A stretch of 64,000 nt of DNA from Labia minor (GCA_963082975.1 OY720348.1:61715719-61779718); one strand, 5' to 3'; shown: positions 36,961 through 50,969, counted from the stretch's first letter. Numbers and translations are program-made. The notes: generated from the sequence alone by a model not told the origin.

Positions 36961-37319
36961 TTTTTTTCTTTAAGTATTATATATTTTTTTTACAAATTTA
37001 TTAATTTTTATTATTTTAATATTTTATTAAATTATTTTATTTTATTAAATTAATTTTATTAAGTTTTATTTTATTAAATTAATAATTATGTCAATTAATT
37101 TTTTCTGCATAAATAAACATATATAAAAAACTATATATAAAATTTGAATTTTCATTCATTCATTCATTTATATATATATATATATATTGTACTGATATTT
37201 TCAATTTAGTCCTTAATTTTAAGAATTTCTGTATTTTATATTTAAGTTTTTTTTATTAATGCCAATATCTCTATCCCGTTCTTTTTATGTATTTTAATAT
37301 TATATAATTTAATAGTTCT

Positions 37320-38400
37320 AAGAATTTGAAATGTGATCTCACTTAGAGATATAATTAGTTAATTTATAAAATAAATTATTTAATTAAAATACAACTTTGT
37401 AATTAGAATTAGAAAGAGACGGAAGAACTCCAGGTCTGTGTGTGTTTATGTGATAGTGTGAGTGAATTGATCCGAGTGTTGATTTTGTTTATTGATATTG
37501 TTGGAAAAATTATTCTTGATCGAGACATCAGAGAGAATAGACGTGTTCTATTTTGCTCAATCAGCTTTTATAAAATTTTTACGTTTCTAAATGCTTTTTA
37601 ACTCTCATTCGTTTCCAAACAAAATATTTAAATATTGGAATTGATCTCAACCCGTGAAGACACAAGACAACCTGGTTCTTTCGATCCTCACAAAATCTAC
37701 TCATCTGGACCTCGTGGAAATCATCACATCATATGTCAGCCGCCATTTCCACACCACGACACGGATAAGACTTTATTTCATTCCTTTTGTTTTATTATAA
37801 TTTAAGTTCCTGTTACTAATTGATATTATTTCTATTACCATTTGTAAAACTAATTAATATGATTTATTGCTTAAAATAACAAAGATTGTTACAAGAAAAT
37901 TTTCTAACGTTATTATTTTACTTATAATAAAATTTATTAAAAGTTCACATCTAATAATCTAATCACTCTCTTCCATTGTACAACTCTCTCTATTTCACGC
38001 TGGAATTACTGTTATCTGAGTGCTACATCTTTATCTGGACCACAAATTGAAATTACCTCCTTTATTCACAACCCTCGTCGAATTAGAAGGACGCCATATT
38101 TTTTCCCCTCACTTCTCCTACCTTCATTATCTTTTAAATTTAATTTATAATTTAAATCATAATTACTAATTGATTTGAATATAAAAAATTAATTAATGTA
38201 TTTATTAATTTATTAAAATCAAAAATAATTATCTTCTAATTAATTCTAAATTTATTAATTTAATTTAAATTAAATTAAATATTAATTTAAATAAAAAAAA
38301 TTATTTATATTAATTTTTTTAATTGATTCTTTCCCCACCTTTTTTTTTTACAAACATCACACCCCTCATTCTTTCCCCTTCCCCTTTCCCCCTATAAACC
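37320..38400. other. Unassigned part of the spacer element
   Basis: Includes a moderately GC-rich stretch (about 37420-37780, with GTGAAGACACAAGACAACC and GGACCTCGTGGAAATC) then AT-rich DNA and a C-rich tract (38330-38400). Possibly a decayed LTR or leader region, but termini are not seen. Confidence 0.4.
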
Positions 38401-38452
38401 CAAGAAAAACCTTTACAATATAGATCTTTTTCTTCTATATATATAAAAAAAG

Positions 38453-39127
38453 GTTTTTGTCTGCACATTGCTCAGAATTTAAAATTTTTTGCATATCTTC
38501 GCGTTTCATGATCTCTAGAATCCAAAAGTGACTTTATAATTTTTCATGTCTATCTGTCTGTCTGTCTGTCCGGAAATTGTCACGTTATAGACTCAAAATT
38601 GGCTAAACCGATTTCGATGAAATTACATCACAATATTCTTGCATATCTCTATTTGTTCATAGGCTATACATTTTATTAATATCTAATTAATAACTGCAGA
38701 AATTATTTTTTTAAAATTTGATATGTAGACGTTCTTTGTATTGTATTCTTTGCGCATTATGAATGATAACATGTATATATAATCTTAAAAATTAAAAGAG
38801 AAAATGTAGTCACAATGTGAATGTTTTCAGTGTGTTAAATAAGTTAAAAAAGCCAATATAATTAATTGAAATATTGTAAATATTAGAAAAATAAAAATAT
38901 AAATATTAAAAACATCTTTTTTATTGTATTCTTTGCGCTGCTAAATGACAACATGTTTATATCAAATTTTTAAAAATTAATTTCTGCGGTTATATTGATT
39001 AGATATTAATAAAATTTATTGTCTATGAACAGAAATGAAAAATTCTAAAGTCACTTTTGGATTCTAGAGGACATGAAACGCGAATATACGCAAAAAATTT
39101 AAATTCTGAGCAATGTGCAGATAAAAA
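38453..39127. repeat. Foldback element with nested arms
   Basis: Outer arms TTTTGTCTGCACATTGCTCA (38455 on) and inverse TGAGCAATGTGCAGATAAAA (to about 39127) continue through TTCATGATCTCTAGAATCCA. Inner arms pair about 38660-38760 with about 38950-39030. A TCTG microsatellite lies in the left arm only. A third, single-armed relative is at 40298-40540. Terminal features resemble a non-autonomous Helitron inserted in tail-to-tail orientation. Confidence 0.65.
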
Positions 39128-39241
39128 TATTTATATATATATATATATATATTGATATTTACAATATCTCAATTGATCTTATTGGTCTTTTAAACTTTGA
39201 AAACATTCACATTACGGCTATAATTTAACACTATTAATTTT

Positions 39242-39540
39242 TAAGATTATGTGAGTAAATCACACCGGGGAATGGCGGAGACTGCATAACAAGGAATTGC
39301 ATGACCTCTATGCATCTCGAGATATAGGTCATAAAATAGGGAAGGCTGGGATCGGCAGGCCACATGCCTAGAATGGGAGAGGAAAAATATATTGGTGGGG
39401 AGTTCGATTGGAAAACGTCCGTTTGGAAGACCAATTGTGAACAGGGTGGACAATGTAGGAAGGAACGTGAGAGAGATGGGACAGGGTAGGAGTTAGATAG
39501 TTATAGCTAAGAATATAGGGACACTCGGAGGGGGGGGGTA
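39242..39540 (+). pseudogene. Second RTE-type LINE tail, strongly degraded
   Basis: Same family as 42895-43239 (CACCGGGGAATGGCGGAGAC against CACCGGGGAATTGCGGAGAC; AGAATGGGAGAG; GGTGGACAATGTA), with stops and frameshifts throughout. Independent, older copy. Confidence 0.65.
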
Positions 39541-39602
39541 CAGGGGGCGGAGCCCCCGTCTAGGTGTGGAGAGCGCCGAAGGCGCTCGGAGCACAGCTAG
39601 TA
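39541..39602. other. Double GC-rich hairpin with trinucleotide loops
   Basis: GGGGGC-GGA-GCCCCC (39543-39557) and GAGCGCC-GAA-GGCGCTC (39571-39587) are followed by GGAGCACAGCTAGTATTAT. This is strikingly GC-rich against the background. It may be the terminus of a transposable element. Confidence 0.6.
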
Positions 39603-40044
39603 TTATATAAATATGTTTACGAGTACATACAAATATGAGTAAAAAAATTTACTCTGTGTATTTATTAATATTTATTAATATTGAACTTAATAATTTATTT
39701 ATGTGTATTAATTTGTAAAAACAACTATTTGATTGACTTATTATATAAAGGGCGGCAAACTGGAGATCGCCCCGGGCGGCAAAAGATCTAGGAACGCCAC
39801 TGATTATTCATATGATAGTTTATTTATTATTTATTAATACAATTATAAAATTTGTCTAATTATTCTTTCATTTTACTAATGTATAATTGTAAATTAAAAA
39901 GAAACTTTATATAAAAATCCTTATTTTAATTCTTACACGAGAAAACATTTTGAATTTAATTTAGTAAATCCTACATACAAAAAGTTTTGGGGATTGAAAT
40001 CAGTGTAAAAAGTAAATTAATAATATTTAACATTTATTAATACA

Positions 40045-40270
40045 TACCTGGTTCACCGAGCCAACGCTCGGTCAATAAAAAAAATGATTCATAATTATCG
40101 GGTTTGGCTGGTAATACTAATAACTGGTTCAGCGAGTCACCGTTCAAAAAATTTAAAAGAACATAAAAGACTAATAAAACATATACTCCTTAAACGTATG
40201 TATTAATCTACTGAAGGACAGAAAAAACATAGACCAGTTGATAAAAAATATATATATATTCGTAAATTTG
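40045..40270 (+). repeat. Dispersed diverged repeat, copy 2
   Basis: Begins ACCTGGTTCACCGAGCC and is collinear with 11305-11580. It also contains a short direct repeat of the GGTTCACCGAGCC theme at about 40131. Confidence 0.5.
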
Positions 40271-40297
40271 ATTTATTTATATGTAAATATATAAAAA

Positions 40298-40540
40298 AAT
40301 TTTTGTCTGCACATTGCTGTGAATTAAAATTTTTTTGCATATCTTTGTGTTTCATGACCTCTAGAATCCAAAAGTGACTGTAGAATTTTTAATGTCTGTC
40401 TGCCAGCCTAGAAATTTTGACGTTATAGACTCAAAATTAGCTGAACCGATTTCGATGAAATTATATCACAATATTTTTGCATACCATAGAAATTATTTTT
40501 TTCAAAATTTGATATCTACATGTTGTCATTCAGCAGAAAG
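40298..40540 (+). repeat. Single arm of the foldback family
   Basis: TTTTGTCTGCACATTGCTGT through CAAAATTTGATATCTACATG resembles 38455-38760, with a shortened TCTG tract. Confidence 0.6.
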
Positions 40541-41029
40541 AGAATACAACACAAAGAATGTTTATAATATTTATATTTTTAATTTTATTTTTCTAATATT
40601 GACCTTATTAACTATAATATTCTGAAAACATTCACATTAGGACTATTATTACCTTTAATAATTTTTAAGATTATATGAATATATAATTTTAATTTTGATC
40701 TCATAATTGGATTTTTAAGTATGTATAATATTTTAATATGGGTGGACAATATATGAAGGGATACTTGAAGAAATGTGGATATTGCGCCAAGAACTTTCGA
40801 GTACCGTATAGCCATAGAGATAGAAAGATAGATAAAACATATACAAAAATAATATATATATATAAATAATTTACTAATTATATTAAAATATATTTTTATT
40901 GACGATGAAGGTGATTTTTCCCTGGGATGAAACAAATACAGATCGATTTTTCTTTATAAATACTATTTATGTTGTGAGTCAAGAGAAGCTATATTTAAAG
41001 AAAATCTTGTTTTCATTATTAAGCCTATT

Positions 41030-41377
41030 TTTCAAACATTATTTATTAATAAATGGGTATTTAAATTTGATTTCACATTAAATTTCTTTTTACAATAATT
41101 ACATTTAAAAGGTTTTTATCTCTTGAGAAATAATAAATGTCTTTTTAAATTTGATTTATTATTAAATTTCTTTCAGAATAAATACACTCAAAAGATTTTC
41201 TCCTGAATGAATTAATATATGTGTTTTTAATTTTGATTTCAGATTAAATGTCTTTTTACAATAATTACATTCAAAAGGGTTTTCTCCTGTATGTGAATTA
41301 ATGAATGATTATCTAAAGTTGCTTTCTAATTTAATTTCTCATTACAATAATTACATTGAAAAGGCCTATCTTCTGTA
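41030..41377 (-). pseudogene. Degenerate C2H2 zinc-finger array (right arm)
   Basis: Minus-strand mirror of 35868-36215 with the same stops and frameshifts, so decay preceded the duplication or was homogenised. It is the innermost recognisable gene remnant of the right arm. Confidence 0.8.
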
Positions 41378-41539
41378 TGGTTTGAATCAACTCTTCTTTA
41401 AATTTTTTGTGTAAATATTTCTCGATATACTTTTAGAGTTTTACATCATTTTTGAAAATAGATAAGATTTTATTATGAAAACATTTATTTAGATGTTTAG
41501 ATAAAAAATTACTCACTTATAAAATTACCTCAAAAATGA

Positions 41540-42420
41540 AATATTAATTTATTTTTAAATTATTAATATTTATAATATAATGTATTTGATTGATTTATAG
41601 AATTTAACATTACTCTAAATATATTTGGTAAACTTTTTGATATATCAATCATATTTGAAAAAACTTATATATATATATTAAATACTTAAAATTAATAAAT
41701 ATGTATATGGAAGATTTTAAAATAATGTTCAAATTGAATAACTCATGACATCTGTCAAAATATTAAATATATTGATTTTTATAGTATTAAACTACTTAAT
41801 TGTAATAATATTGAAATTTTCAAATATATATATATATAAATGTATAAATAAATATTATAGAAATATAAACTTGATTTAATACACATTGCGACATCTATTG
41901 ACAAAATTATAAATCTTCTGTTGATAAACTATAAGTTTTTGTTTACAATTATGTCAAGAGATGACGTGATGGGTATTAAAACAAGAGTTTCTTTCTATAT
42001 AATTTATATATATATATATATATATATATACTAAAAATTAAAATATTCATTCAATTATGATTATTAATAAAATAAATCAATGTAATTTATTTATTAATAT
42101 TAAATTAATACACTAATAACAGAAAAATTTTAAATAATAATAAAAAAACCAATTGAACATACAGCAGTGTAAATATTTTTATTTCCATTGTCTATTCTCT
42201 TTCTAATATATTTAAAGTTATGTTTGAAGCAGTAAAATCGTATTCAATGGCATCTTAGAAAGTATCTAAAAACAAAAAAGAAGATTATTTTCAATATATA
42301 CGTTATTATATCTATCTATATTAAATATCTGAACATTTGGTATAGAATGAATCGTTAGTTTTTATGGTCTCAATAATAATTAAAATGTAACAATTTTTAA
42401 TGTTGATTAAAATTTAAATT
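41540..42420. repeat. Single right-arm counterpart of direct repeats A/C
   Basis: Inverse of the A/C repeat. It resembles A at most diagnostic sites on the side of A's outer flank (TTCAGATATTTA, CTAACGATTC, CTATAATATTT). It resembles C in lacking A's 33-bp insertion and in its other flank. It has a few private changes. Confidence 0.7.
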
Positions 42421-42765
42421 GAAGTTGGTTTTGTCATCATTGATAATAAAATTTTATTATAATTTTATAATTAATATTAAATCAATTTAATTTATGGTTT
42501 ATAATTGAATAATTATCCATTGGTACAACTCCCTTTTGGATGTACACCTGTAATGAGGAGAATTTTAGTCTTACATCTAATTATAATAAAGGAATAAAAG
42601 AGAAAAGAATAATAAATATATATTAAATATACTGTTAGTTTATTATTTAATAATTTAACCAATCGTACACATTATATATCGTTAAATATAAAACAATTTA
42701 TATTCAATTTTTCAACATAATTCATTTAATATTTATATAAGATTTTATTCAACAAATTATAGTAA

Positions 42766-42828
<63 letters not shown>

Positions 42829-42894
42829 GTGTAGAAAAAATAAAAAATGTAGAATATAAAAAAAAATATAGATAAATATTTAGATATAAAGACA

Positions 42895-43239
42895 AGATTA
42901 TGAGTCAAAGAAAGATAAGGTCACCGGGGAATTGCGGAGACTGCATAACGAGGAAATGCATGACCAGATATTGTTAGAATTATAAAATCGAGAAGGCTTC
43001 GATGGGCAAGGCACGTGGCTAGAATGGGAGAGCAAAGTATGGCGAAAAATATGTTGGTTGCGAGAATGACTGAGAAACGTCCCTTTGGAACACCAAAGAC
43101 GCGTTGGGTGGATAATGTACGAATGGAGGTGAGAGAGATGGGAGAGGGTAGGGATTGGAGGGTTGTGGCTCTGAATAGGCATACTTGGAGAGGTGTGGTT
43201 GCTGGGGCCAAGAACTTTCATGCTCCGCCAAAGAGATAG
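42895..43239 (+). pseudogene. RTE-type LINE ORF C-terminal remnant (right arm)
   Basis: Plus-strand mirror of 22100-22455, open from 43015 to 43239 and followed by a (GATA)n-like tail. 5'-truncated and frameshifted. It was duplicated with the palindrome arm. Confidence 0.7.
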
Positions 43240-43385
43240 ATAGATAAAGATAGGATGATTTCGAAAATCTATTAAAAATCAAAGTAATAAAGCAATAACG
43301 AGAAACAAATAAATTAATAACTGTTAAAATCAAAAATAAATGGAGAATATATTAATAAAATGTAATAAGAATAATTATATAAATA

Positions 43386-46300
43386 AATAATATAATACAA
43401 TATAATATATTATAATGGATAATTATAAAATTCATATTAATTGCCAAAATTATTTCCGGTTTGTTTAGGAAAACGATTTTTTTCTAGTTTGACCTTTTTA
43501 TGTTGTACCATATATAATATCAATGATTTGTTTTCTTGTTTTTTTTTCATATTTAACTGTTTTATTAAGTTGAAAAGTATTTTCTCATGTTTCTTATAAT
43601 TTCATAATCTTTATTTATTAAGGAGAAATATATACTATAATTCATTGTATATAGTTTTATCAAATATACATAAAATATTAATAATTTTTTAATGATTTGA
43701 TTAAAAAATTATACAAATAATTGATCTAATGATTAAGCAATACATAAATGTAAAAATTGAAAATTTATTTTTCAAGATTTATATTATAATATTATCAAAA
43801 TTATAATTTATTAAATAATTATACAAAAATTAAAAGAAATTTTGTTTATTATTGATTATTATAAATTGATTAAATATTTTTAAATATGTATAATTAGATA
43901 TATTTATAATTGTATTATTATAATCTATAAATATATATATTAATAGTTTTTTTTTATAAATTCATAATTTTTAATTCGATCTATAGAATGTTTATATACT
44001 ATATTAAAATTATTATGTTAAAAAAATCCATACTCAACTATTATTTAAATCATATAAAATAGAAATTTATATACTTGAAAAATAATTTTTTTTTTTATAT
44101 TTCATTTAAGTATTTTTCTTTTGACTTTTTGTAATACAATATGAATGATTGGACAACGTTTCACTTCTTTTGAATTTTTTTATGTTGTCACACCTTTATG
44201 GGTGGAGCTCTGAGTTGAAGCAAAGTAAAATGGGTGGAGTCTTATGAAAAGAAAAGAAAATATATTATATTTAGTTTTTTTTTTTTTGATAAATTTAAAT
44301 AAACTATGTTTAAAATATTTTTGGAAATTCATTATCATTAAAATTATAAAATCTATTGTATGTATTTTAAAAGATTTACTATGATACATTATATTTATTT
44401 ATAATAAATTAAAAAATTATTATTTATCTCATTTTTTTATCATCAATTAACAAAAACTAACTACTTACAAACTAAATTTTCTTAAAATTTAATTTCTAAT
44501 TATATTCTAATTGAATTAATCTAAATGTAATAATATAGTTTTTACTTACATTGAACATTATACTAGATTATTTTTTTATATTTTTATTCTTTGTAATTAA
44601 TAATAATTAATCAGCGTAAGATATGTTGTGTGGTATTTTCTTAATATAATTCTTCTTCATTTTATAATATATTTTATTGTAATTTGTTTTAGATTTTTTA
44701 TTTATTTTTTTTTTTTTTAATCTTCTTCATTTTTATTAAAATTCGTCCAAGTTCCATTTGATGGAGAATATTATTTTTTCAGTTTTAGATTTCTAAAAAA
44801 TAGTTACAACTTTTAAAATATGATGATAAATATTCCTGAAGATAATTTAAAAATAATATAACATGAGTAAATATACAATAGTTAAAATTATTAATTAGTA
44901 TTAAGTAAGAATTTATTTACTATTATATTATAAATTAAATTATTAAAATATTGGACATATTTTTTGTATTAGGAAATGATATAGATTTCAATAATTACTT
45001 GAAAATGTTTACAATAAAACCCACATCTACCAGTTCTTTGACATGTCATTGGGATTAAGATTCAAGTTATTCCTAAATTGCACCTGAAGATAATGTTTAT
45101 AAGCTGTACTTTTTGTTCTACAAAAGTTTTTGATACTAATAAAGTTATTTGTTAAAAGGATTTTCACTCAAATTAAGCCTTGATTACTATATTATTAAAT
45201 TATTAGTCAAGTCAGAAAAATCATTTATTATTATATTATTTTTTATAGATAAAACTTATTAAAGATGTTCATTATATTATTTCATGTATACATATTTAGA
45301 GTTTTTATGATTCCATTACTAAGCTAAAAAGAAATAAAAATATATTATGGAATTGTTTTGTTATTTCAATTCAGAAATCAAAGTAATAAAAAACGCTTTT
45401 AATTCATAATATAATATACTCAACCTTCTTTTTCAGTATGTTATCTATAGAATAAATTAAATTAAAATATTTTCTTTTGGAATTCATTGTGACGGAAAAT
45501 ATCATTAATCTAACTTATATCAATTATTTAAGAAATACAAAATTTGAAAAAGATAATAAATAATGGTGATTTGATATTATTTTTATATTCACTGGATGAG
45601 ATGGATAATTAATTTCAAAGAAATATTATAATTATTTTTCTGTTTTTTACATATAAAATATGCACTTATTGACATTTTATATAATAATATATATTAATAA
45701 TGTAATAATAAAAATTATTTTCTTATTATTTTTAATAAAAATGAATACCTTCATAAATCAATTTTTTATTTCAAAAAAAAAAAAAAATATACCTCCCATA
45801 AACATATTATAAATATAAAAAAACTTTAAAATATTTTATAATTATTTTTTATTAAATATTTTATGAATTTATTTTTATTTTTAATAAATTAAATTTTTAT
45901 TAACACCTTTCTTTACAAGGAAAAAATTGGAAAAAAAATTAAACTATAGAATATATATGATTTAACTTAATATAAATCATTATTATAATTTTTTATATAT
46001 AAAATTAATTTAAAATTATTTTTTCATATATTTAATCAATCAATTAATAATTCTCTTATATATTTTTTTTTAAATAAGACATTGGAAATCAATGACCAAT
46101 CAGAATTAAGGTATTTTTATATGGTATTTTCATATCTTTCTCTTTCTTTCTCTTTCCTGCTCGCTGCTATTCAAGATGGATCCAGAAAATTTGTATAAAA
46201 TTTTTAATAATAATCAAAAAAGAAATATTCATCAAAAGTAAGTAATAATATTATAGTTTTATTTATCTGAATGCAATTTACTTTAAGTACTTTAATAAAG

Positions 46301-46716
46301 CCGATGAACATAGATAAATTTTTTTTACTATTAATATTTCTCATAATGACATATATCTATACCTATATTATATTAAAATCAATATACAAAATTAAATTTT
46401 AGCTAAATTTTAGGTAATTTTTTGTTAAAGTATTCATGGCTATATATTTGATTATTTTCTGTTTTTTATATAATTAAGTCATTTTAAATAACTATATATA
46501 TAATATATACTGATTTTTTCAATCAACTGTACTTTGGGAATTTAATAAAACAAATAATATACAATTATTAGTTCTATATTTGTTAATAATAATCAAAAAA
46601 TAAATTCATTAATAAATATATTATTCACACACATTGATTTATAATTTATGTTTATTACTAAATTTCTTAATTTTATATTTAAATATTAAAAATAAATTTA
46701 TGAATCTTCAAAAGCA

Positions 46717-46748
<32 letters not shown>

Positions 46749-49049
46749 CAATATATATAAATATAATTAAATCTAGTTTCATTTTTAAAATTCTAATTAC
46801 ATTCTTGATAGGATTGTTAGTAGTTTGAGAGGAAGGGATATTTTTGAAGTGCGTATAAGCCATCCGCCAATCAGATGTAAGGAAGCCTAACCCTGTCAAG
46901 TCCCGCAAACAATATCTCTCTTATTATTAGTTGGGCCCAGCTTTCGCACACATAGTTCAATTATCAAGATATCATAAATTTAAGCCCAAAAATATTAATT
47001 TTAAAAGAAATATAAATATCTTTATGAAAGTTTTCGGTGAGTATAAAATGAAATATGATTATTATAATTTATTATGATTACGATATAATATAATATGATT
47101 AATAATTAATAAATATTATTAAAATTAAATACCTATATAATTTAATTTATGATATATATTTTTAAATATTATCTTTTTTACTTTATTAATAATTTTATAT
47201 CTTAAAAAATTACATATTTAATAATAATTTTTCAAAATTTAAAAAAAAAAATAATATTAAGGAATTGTTTGATAATAAATACCCACCATTTTGGTTTTTG
47301 GCGTCAGCAACTAATTTACATGAATATTTTCAACTATTCTCTATTTTTTGTTTTTAAATTTACAATTATATTTATAAAAATTAATATTTAATAATAAATG
47401 TAAATATGTATATGCTAATAAATTATATTTCAATCATTGATTTGAAGTTTAATAAATATATTTATATAATATTTTAAACTTTAAAATCAAAATAAATGAT
47501 TCAATTCATTCAATTAAATGATATATTCAAAAAATTTTATATATATTCATTATTTTTTTTTTATTTTCTAATTAAAATATATTTTATAATTAACATATAT
47601 AAATAATTAATTTTATAGAAATCTTATTATATAAATTGGTTTAATATGAGGGGAGGGGATAATATAAATAATAAGAATTAAAGTACATAAAAGTATGAAT
47701 ATATATTTATTTCTTACCTGAATATTTAGTGGATTGTTAAATCTAACTCCAGACAGGCTCAGCATTGCTTTCTCTTGTTTGAAGTTGTTGAATAAAAATT
47801 AATATAAATGACATAATATCATTTTAAGATTTCATGAATAACACCAGAATCACTTAACATTTTGTCTTTGATTAACACCATTCACCAATAACATTACACG
47901 AATTAACGAATTTCACTTAATTGCACTAATATATATATAGTCATATTAACAAAATATGTAACACATTCTTCTATTTCCAATCAAGTTTATCATTTCTTGC
48001 ACATATTTTCTTTGATCAACACCAATCACCAACAATAATAATTTCACTTGATTGTATTATAAATATATAGTCATATTCATATTAATAAAATATGTAACAT
48101 ATATTCTTCTATTTCTAATAAGTTTAAAATTTCTTGCAAATAAACATATTCAGATGTCAATATTTTGCAGATATAATTTAATTTCAAATAAATATTTTTT
48201 CTTAAAACTGATAACAAATTTGTTATATCTCAAATTATCCTAAAGAAGTTTAAAAATTATGTTGTTAACTATTATAAATAAAAAGAATAATTATACTTAT
48301 GTGCATGCACGGTGCAATAGAGGTGTCCAATGTGTCTACTATACGAATTTATAATATATTTTCATAAAGATATTTTTTTATTAACTAAAAAAAAAAACAT
48401 CAATCAAGGTCAGGAGAATATTATTTAAAGGCAAAATATTTTTCTTTTTTTTTTTTTTATAAACTATCATAAAATTAAAAAAAATATTTAATGTTTATAT
48501 ATATATATATAATATTAAATACTTTAAAATAATGCATATTTATATTATATATATATATATATATAAGAATATTATATTTAAATAATTCACATTGTATAGT
48601 AAAATGGGATAAGAAAATTTTACAATAATTACCTAGAAATTATGATTTGCAAAATGAATCATCAAAATTTAGATAATATATAAATATATTAAGATTAATT
48701 TACCTGATCATAGATATTAACGCAATTGGAATTATTATTAATGTATAAAATCAAAAAGATAAAATGACTGATCTAACTAGTAATTTATGAGGTTTTAAAA
48801 AACGACCGTTAAAATTAAAAGTTTATTAAACATATAAGACCAAAAATATAATAGAGAGCGCTCATTGAATTTAATGGCAAGGCAATAAAAGCAAATCGTA
48901 TATACGAAATTTAAATTATGTTTAATAATTTTTAATTTAATTATTAAAATAAAATTAGACACATTGAAAAAAATATTTAAATTAAAAATATAATTTATGA
49001 TTTATATAATTTGAAATTTATTACATTTAAAAAGCATTTTACCATAAAA
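43386..49049. other. AT-rich arm sequence, no long ORF (right)
   Basis: Mirror of 13772-19435. Apart from the candidate gene start at 46176 and the weak exon at 47718-47765 (minus), only short ORFs and AT microsatellites are seen. Confidence 0.6.
46176..46876 (+). CDS. Candidate gene 5' end, unknown protein (right arm)
   Basis: ATG at 46176 in strong context (CAAGATGG) starts MDPENLYKIFNNNQKRNIHQ and runs 62 bp to a perfect donor (GTAAGT) at 46238. Upstream are CCAAT (46096-46100), a TATAT motif (about 46118) and a pyrimidine-rich tract, which suggest a promoter. A second block, 46824-46876, follows acceptor TAGTAG, keeps phase (LRGRDIFEVRISHPPIR) and ends at GTAAGG. Further exons are unclear. 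A possible terminal block from 47721 (opens WIVKSNS, ends in TAA with AATAAA) is not in matching phase without another exon. No family is recognised. Confidence 0.3.
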
Positions 49050-49654
49050 AATTAGCTGGAGTGTCTCCACTCGACTATCTCGCAATTTGAATTGTGGATT
49101 AAATAACATAATATATTATATTTAAATTAGATTTAATTAATTATAAATTATAAATAATAAATATTAAACCAGCGCATGTTTGGCTTTTTATTGATGGCAC
49201 CATGGCACGTGTTGGCGCGTGAGATTTGCAGTGTTAAAAAATTAATTCTGGTACTTTCTGCAATTCAATCAAGCTGAAATTCTATATATAGCAGTTTTAT
49301 ACAATTATTAATCATGTGAAAAATTATCAAACATATATTTTTATTTTTACGGTCACTTTAGAGGAAAAAAAATCAAAACGTTGTAGGTAATGACCCTCTT
49401 CCGGTTGAGCTACATTTCTCAAAAGTTGATAGAAAACTATGAATTTTGAATAATGTCCATGTACCAAATTTCATCATTCTAGCTCAAACCGTTTTTGCGT
49501 AATCTTGTCTACATACATACACACACACACACACACACAGACATTTTTCTCAACCTTAGTGAAAATGATTCAGGAACCTTCAAAACGTATAAAAACATCA
49601 AAATCTCAACATCGAAAATTTTCATGATCGCAATACTATCTCTGGCGAGATAGT
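49050..49654 (-). mobile_element. HINE/DINE-1-like element (right-arm mirror copy)
   Basis: Exact mirror of 13167-13771, including the TG microsatellite. It was duplicated with the arm rather than inserted independently. Confidence 0.6.
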
Positions 49655-50934
49655 AAAAATAAATGAAATGAGATTTTTTATTAATACTAGATTTATATGA
49701 GTATAGTGTAGTATATATGCCGTAGGCAGATGACAATTTTAGGAAAATAGCATTTGCCTTGCCAAATAGCTTCAATATTATTTAATTTCAATTTTGACTA
49801 TGAAAATAGCTCAGAAAATATCGGACTTTTATTGGACCAATAACAGATGATCAAAACACACGATGAGCGTATTCGTTTGTCTTCTTTGCATTCCGTTCTT
49901 AGTAAAAGTAGCAATCCTGGAAAAAAAGTGGGGGGGAGGGAAGAAACAGAAATAATACCCAAATATTATTTATTTTCAAAAAATCATTTAATCAATTAAA
50001 ACAATTTAATAAGTAAACAAATATTTTTAAAAAATTATATAAACAAATTGGGAAAAAATATTATTTATACTCGAATTCTTTAGTAACAATTTCTTATTCA
50101 AAAATTCTTTGGCAATATTGATTTTGTTAAATATATTTTGTTGATAATAAACTATCATTAAAATTAAATGGATTCATCATGAATCTTAATTACTTATGTT
50201 AGCACATTCCATTTCATCGAGCCATTTCATCAACATATTTATTTAAAAACAACCAACAAAATATACTTGTTTATTGAGATTGCACTGTGAGAGCATTTTT
50301 TTAGCCAAATAACCCAAATTTATATATTCATTTTACCCAATAAATTATATTGAAAAATATATAAATAGATATAGGATAGGTTCGAACAAATATTATAAAC
50401 TGTTAAAATCAAATTAAGAAATAAAGCATATCTATATTTATAGTAATCGAATCGATATTTCCACACATAGTCATGCTTCTTATAAAGTTCTAAAAAATTT
50501 AACATAACGCTTTCCTACCACTTTCGACTCAATTTGTATAATAAAAGCAAGAAAAATAGGCTCGTGTTTGAGGAGAATTGAGCGAGCAAGGTTTCGAAGG
50601 AGGGAAAACGAATTAAACTTACTGGGTGATCCAAGGTTCAGAGGTTTCAATTTGTCGTTCAACTCGAACTTTCAACTTGAACATAAGGTTCAACTTGAAA
50701 GACCAAGGCTAGAAGAACTAGAAGGCGACAAACCAGGCATTTGTCCGGGACGAAAAACCTGAAGGGCGGCATTTTGTTTATGAATATAATAAATTTTTCG
50801 AATATAGGGGCCCCAATTTATTCATTTCCCCGGAGCGCCGTAAATACTAGAGCGCACACTGGAACAACAAAAGATTGTCTCACAGTCAGCAAAATTTTTC
50901 TTGATCCACTAAAAACATGATCAACTGTATTGAA

Positions 50935-50969
<35 letters not shown>

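Larger units (their letters stand above)
36411..39802. mobile_element. Non-autonomous hAT-like element in the spacer
   Basis: Ends CAGTGGCGTACCTAGG and the inverse of CAGTGGCGTTCCTAG, typical of a hAT subgroup. The 8-bp flanks are ATTATACA (36403-36410) and ATTATTCA (39803-39810), one mismatch. No hAT transposase is recognised inside. Instead there is a tRNA-like sequence, a foldback, a LINE remnant and GC-rich hairpins. The one-base flank mismatch suggests moderate age. Confidence 0.7.
36259..40986. other. Palindrome spacer (single-copy centre)
   Basis: 4728 bp not shared as arms. It consists mostly of the hAT-like element 36411-39802. The rest (39803-40986) holds a dispersed repeat and a single arm of a foldback family. 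No intact gene is seen. Confidence 0.85.
39803..40986. other. Outer spacer segment
   Basis: AT-rich. It holds the dispersed repeat 40045-40270, a single foldback-family arm 40298-40540, and at 40915-40975 a GATCGATTTTTCTTTATAAA motif shared with 11743 and 21006 regions. No gene is recognised. Confidence 0.55.
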
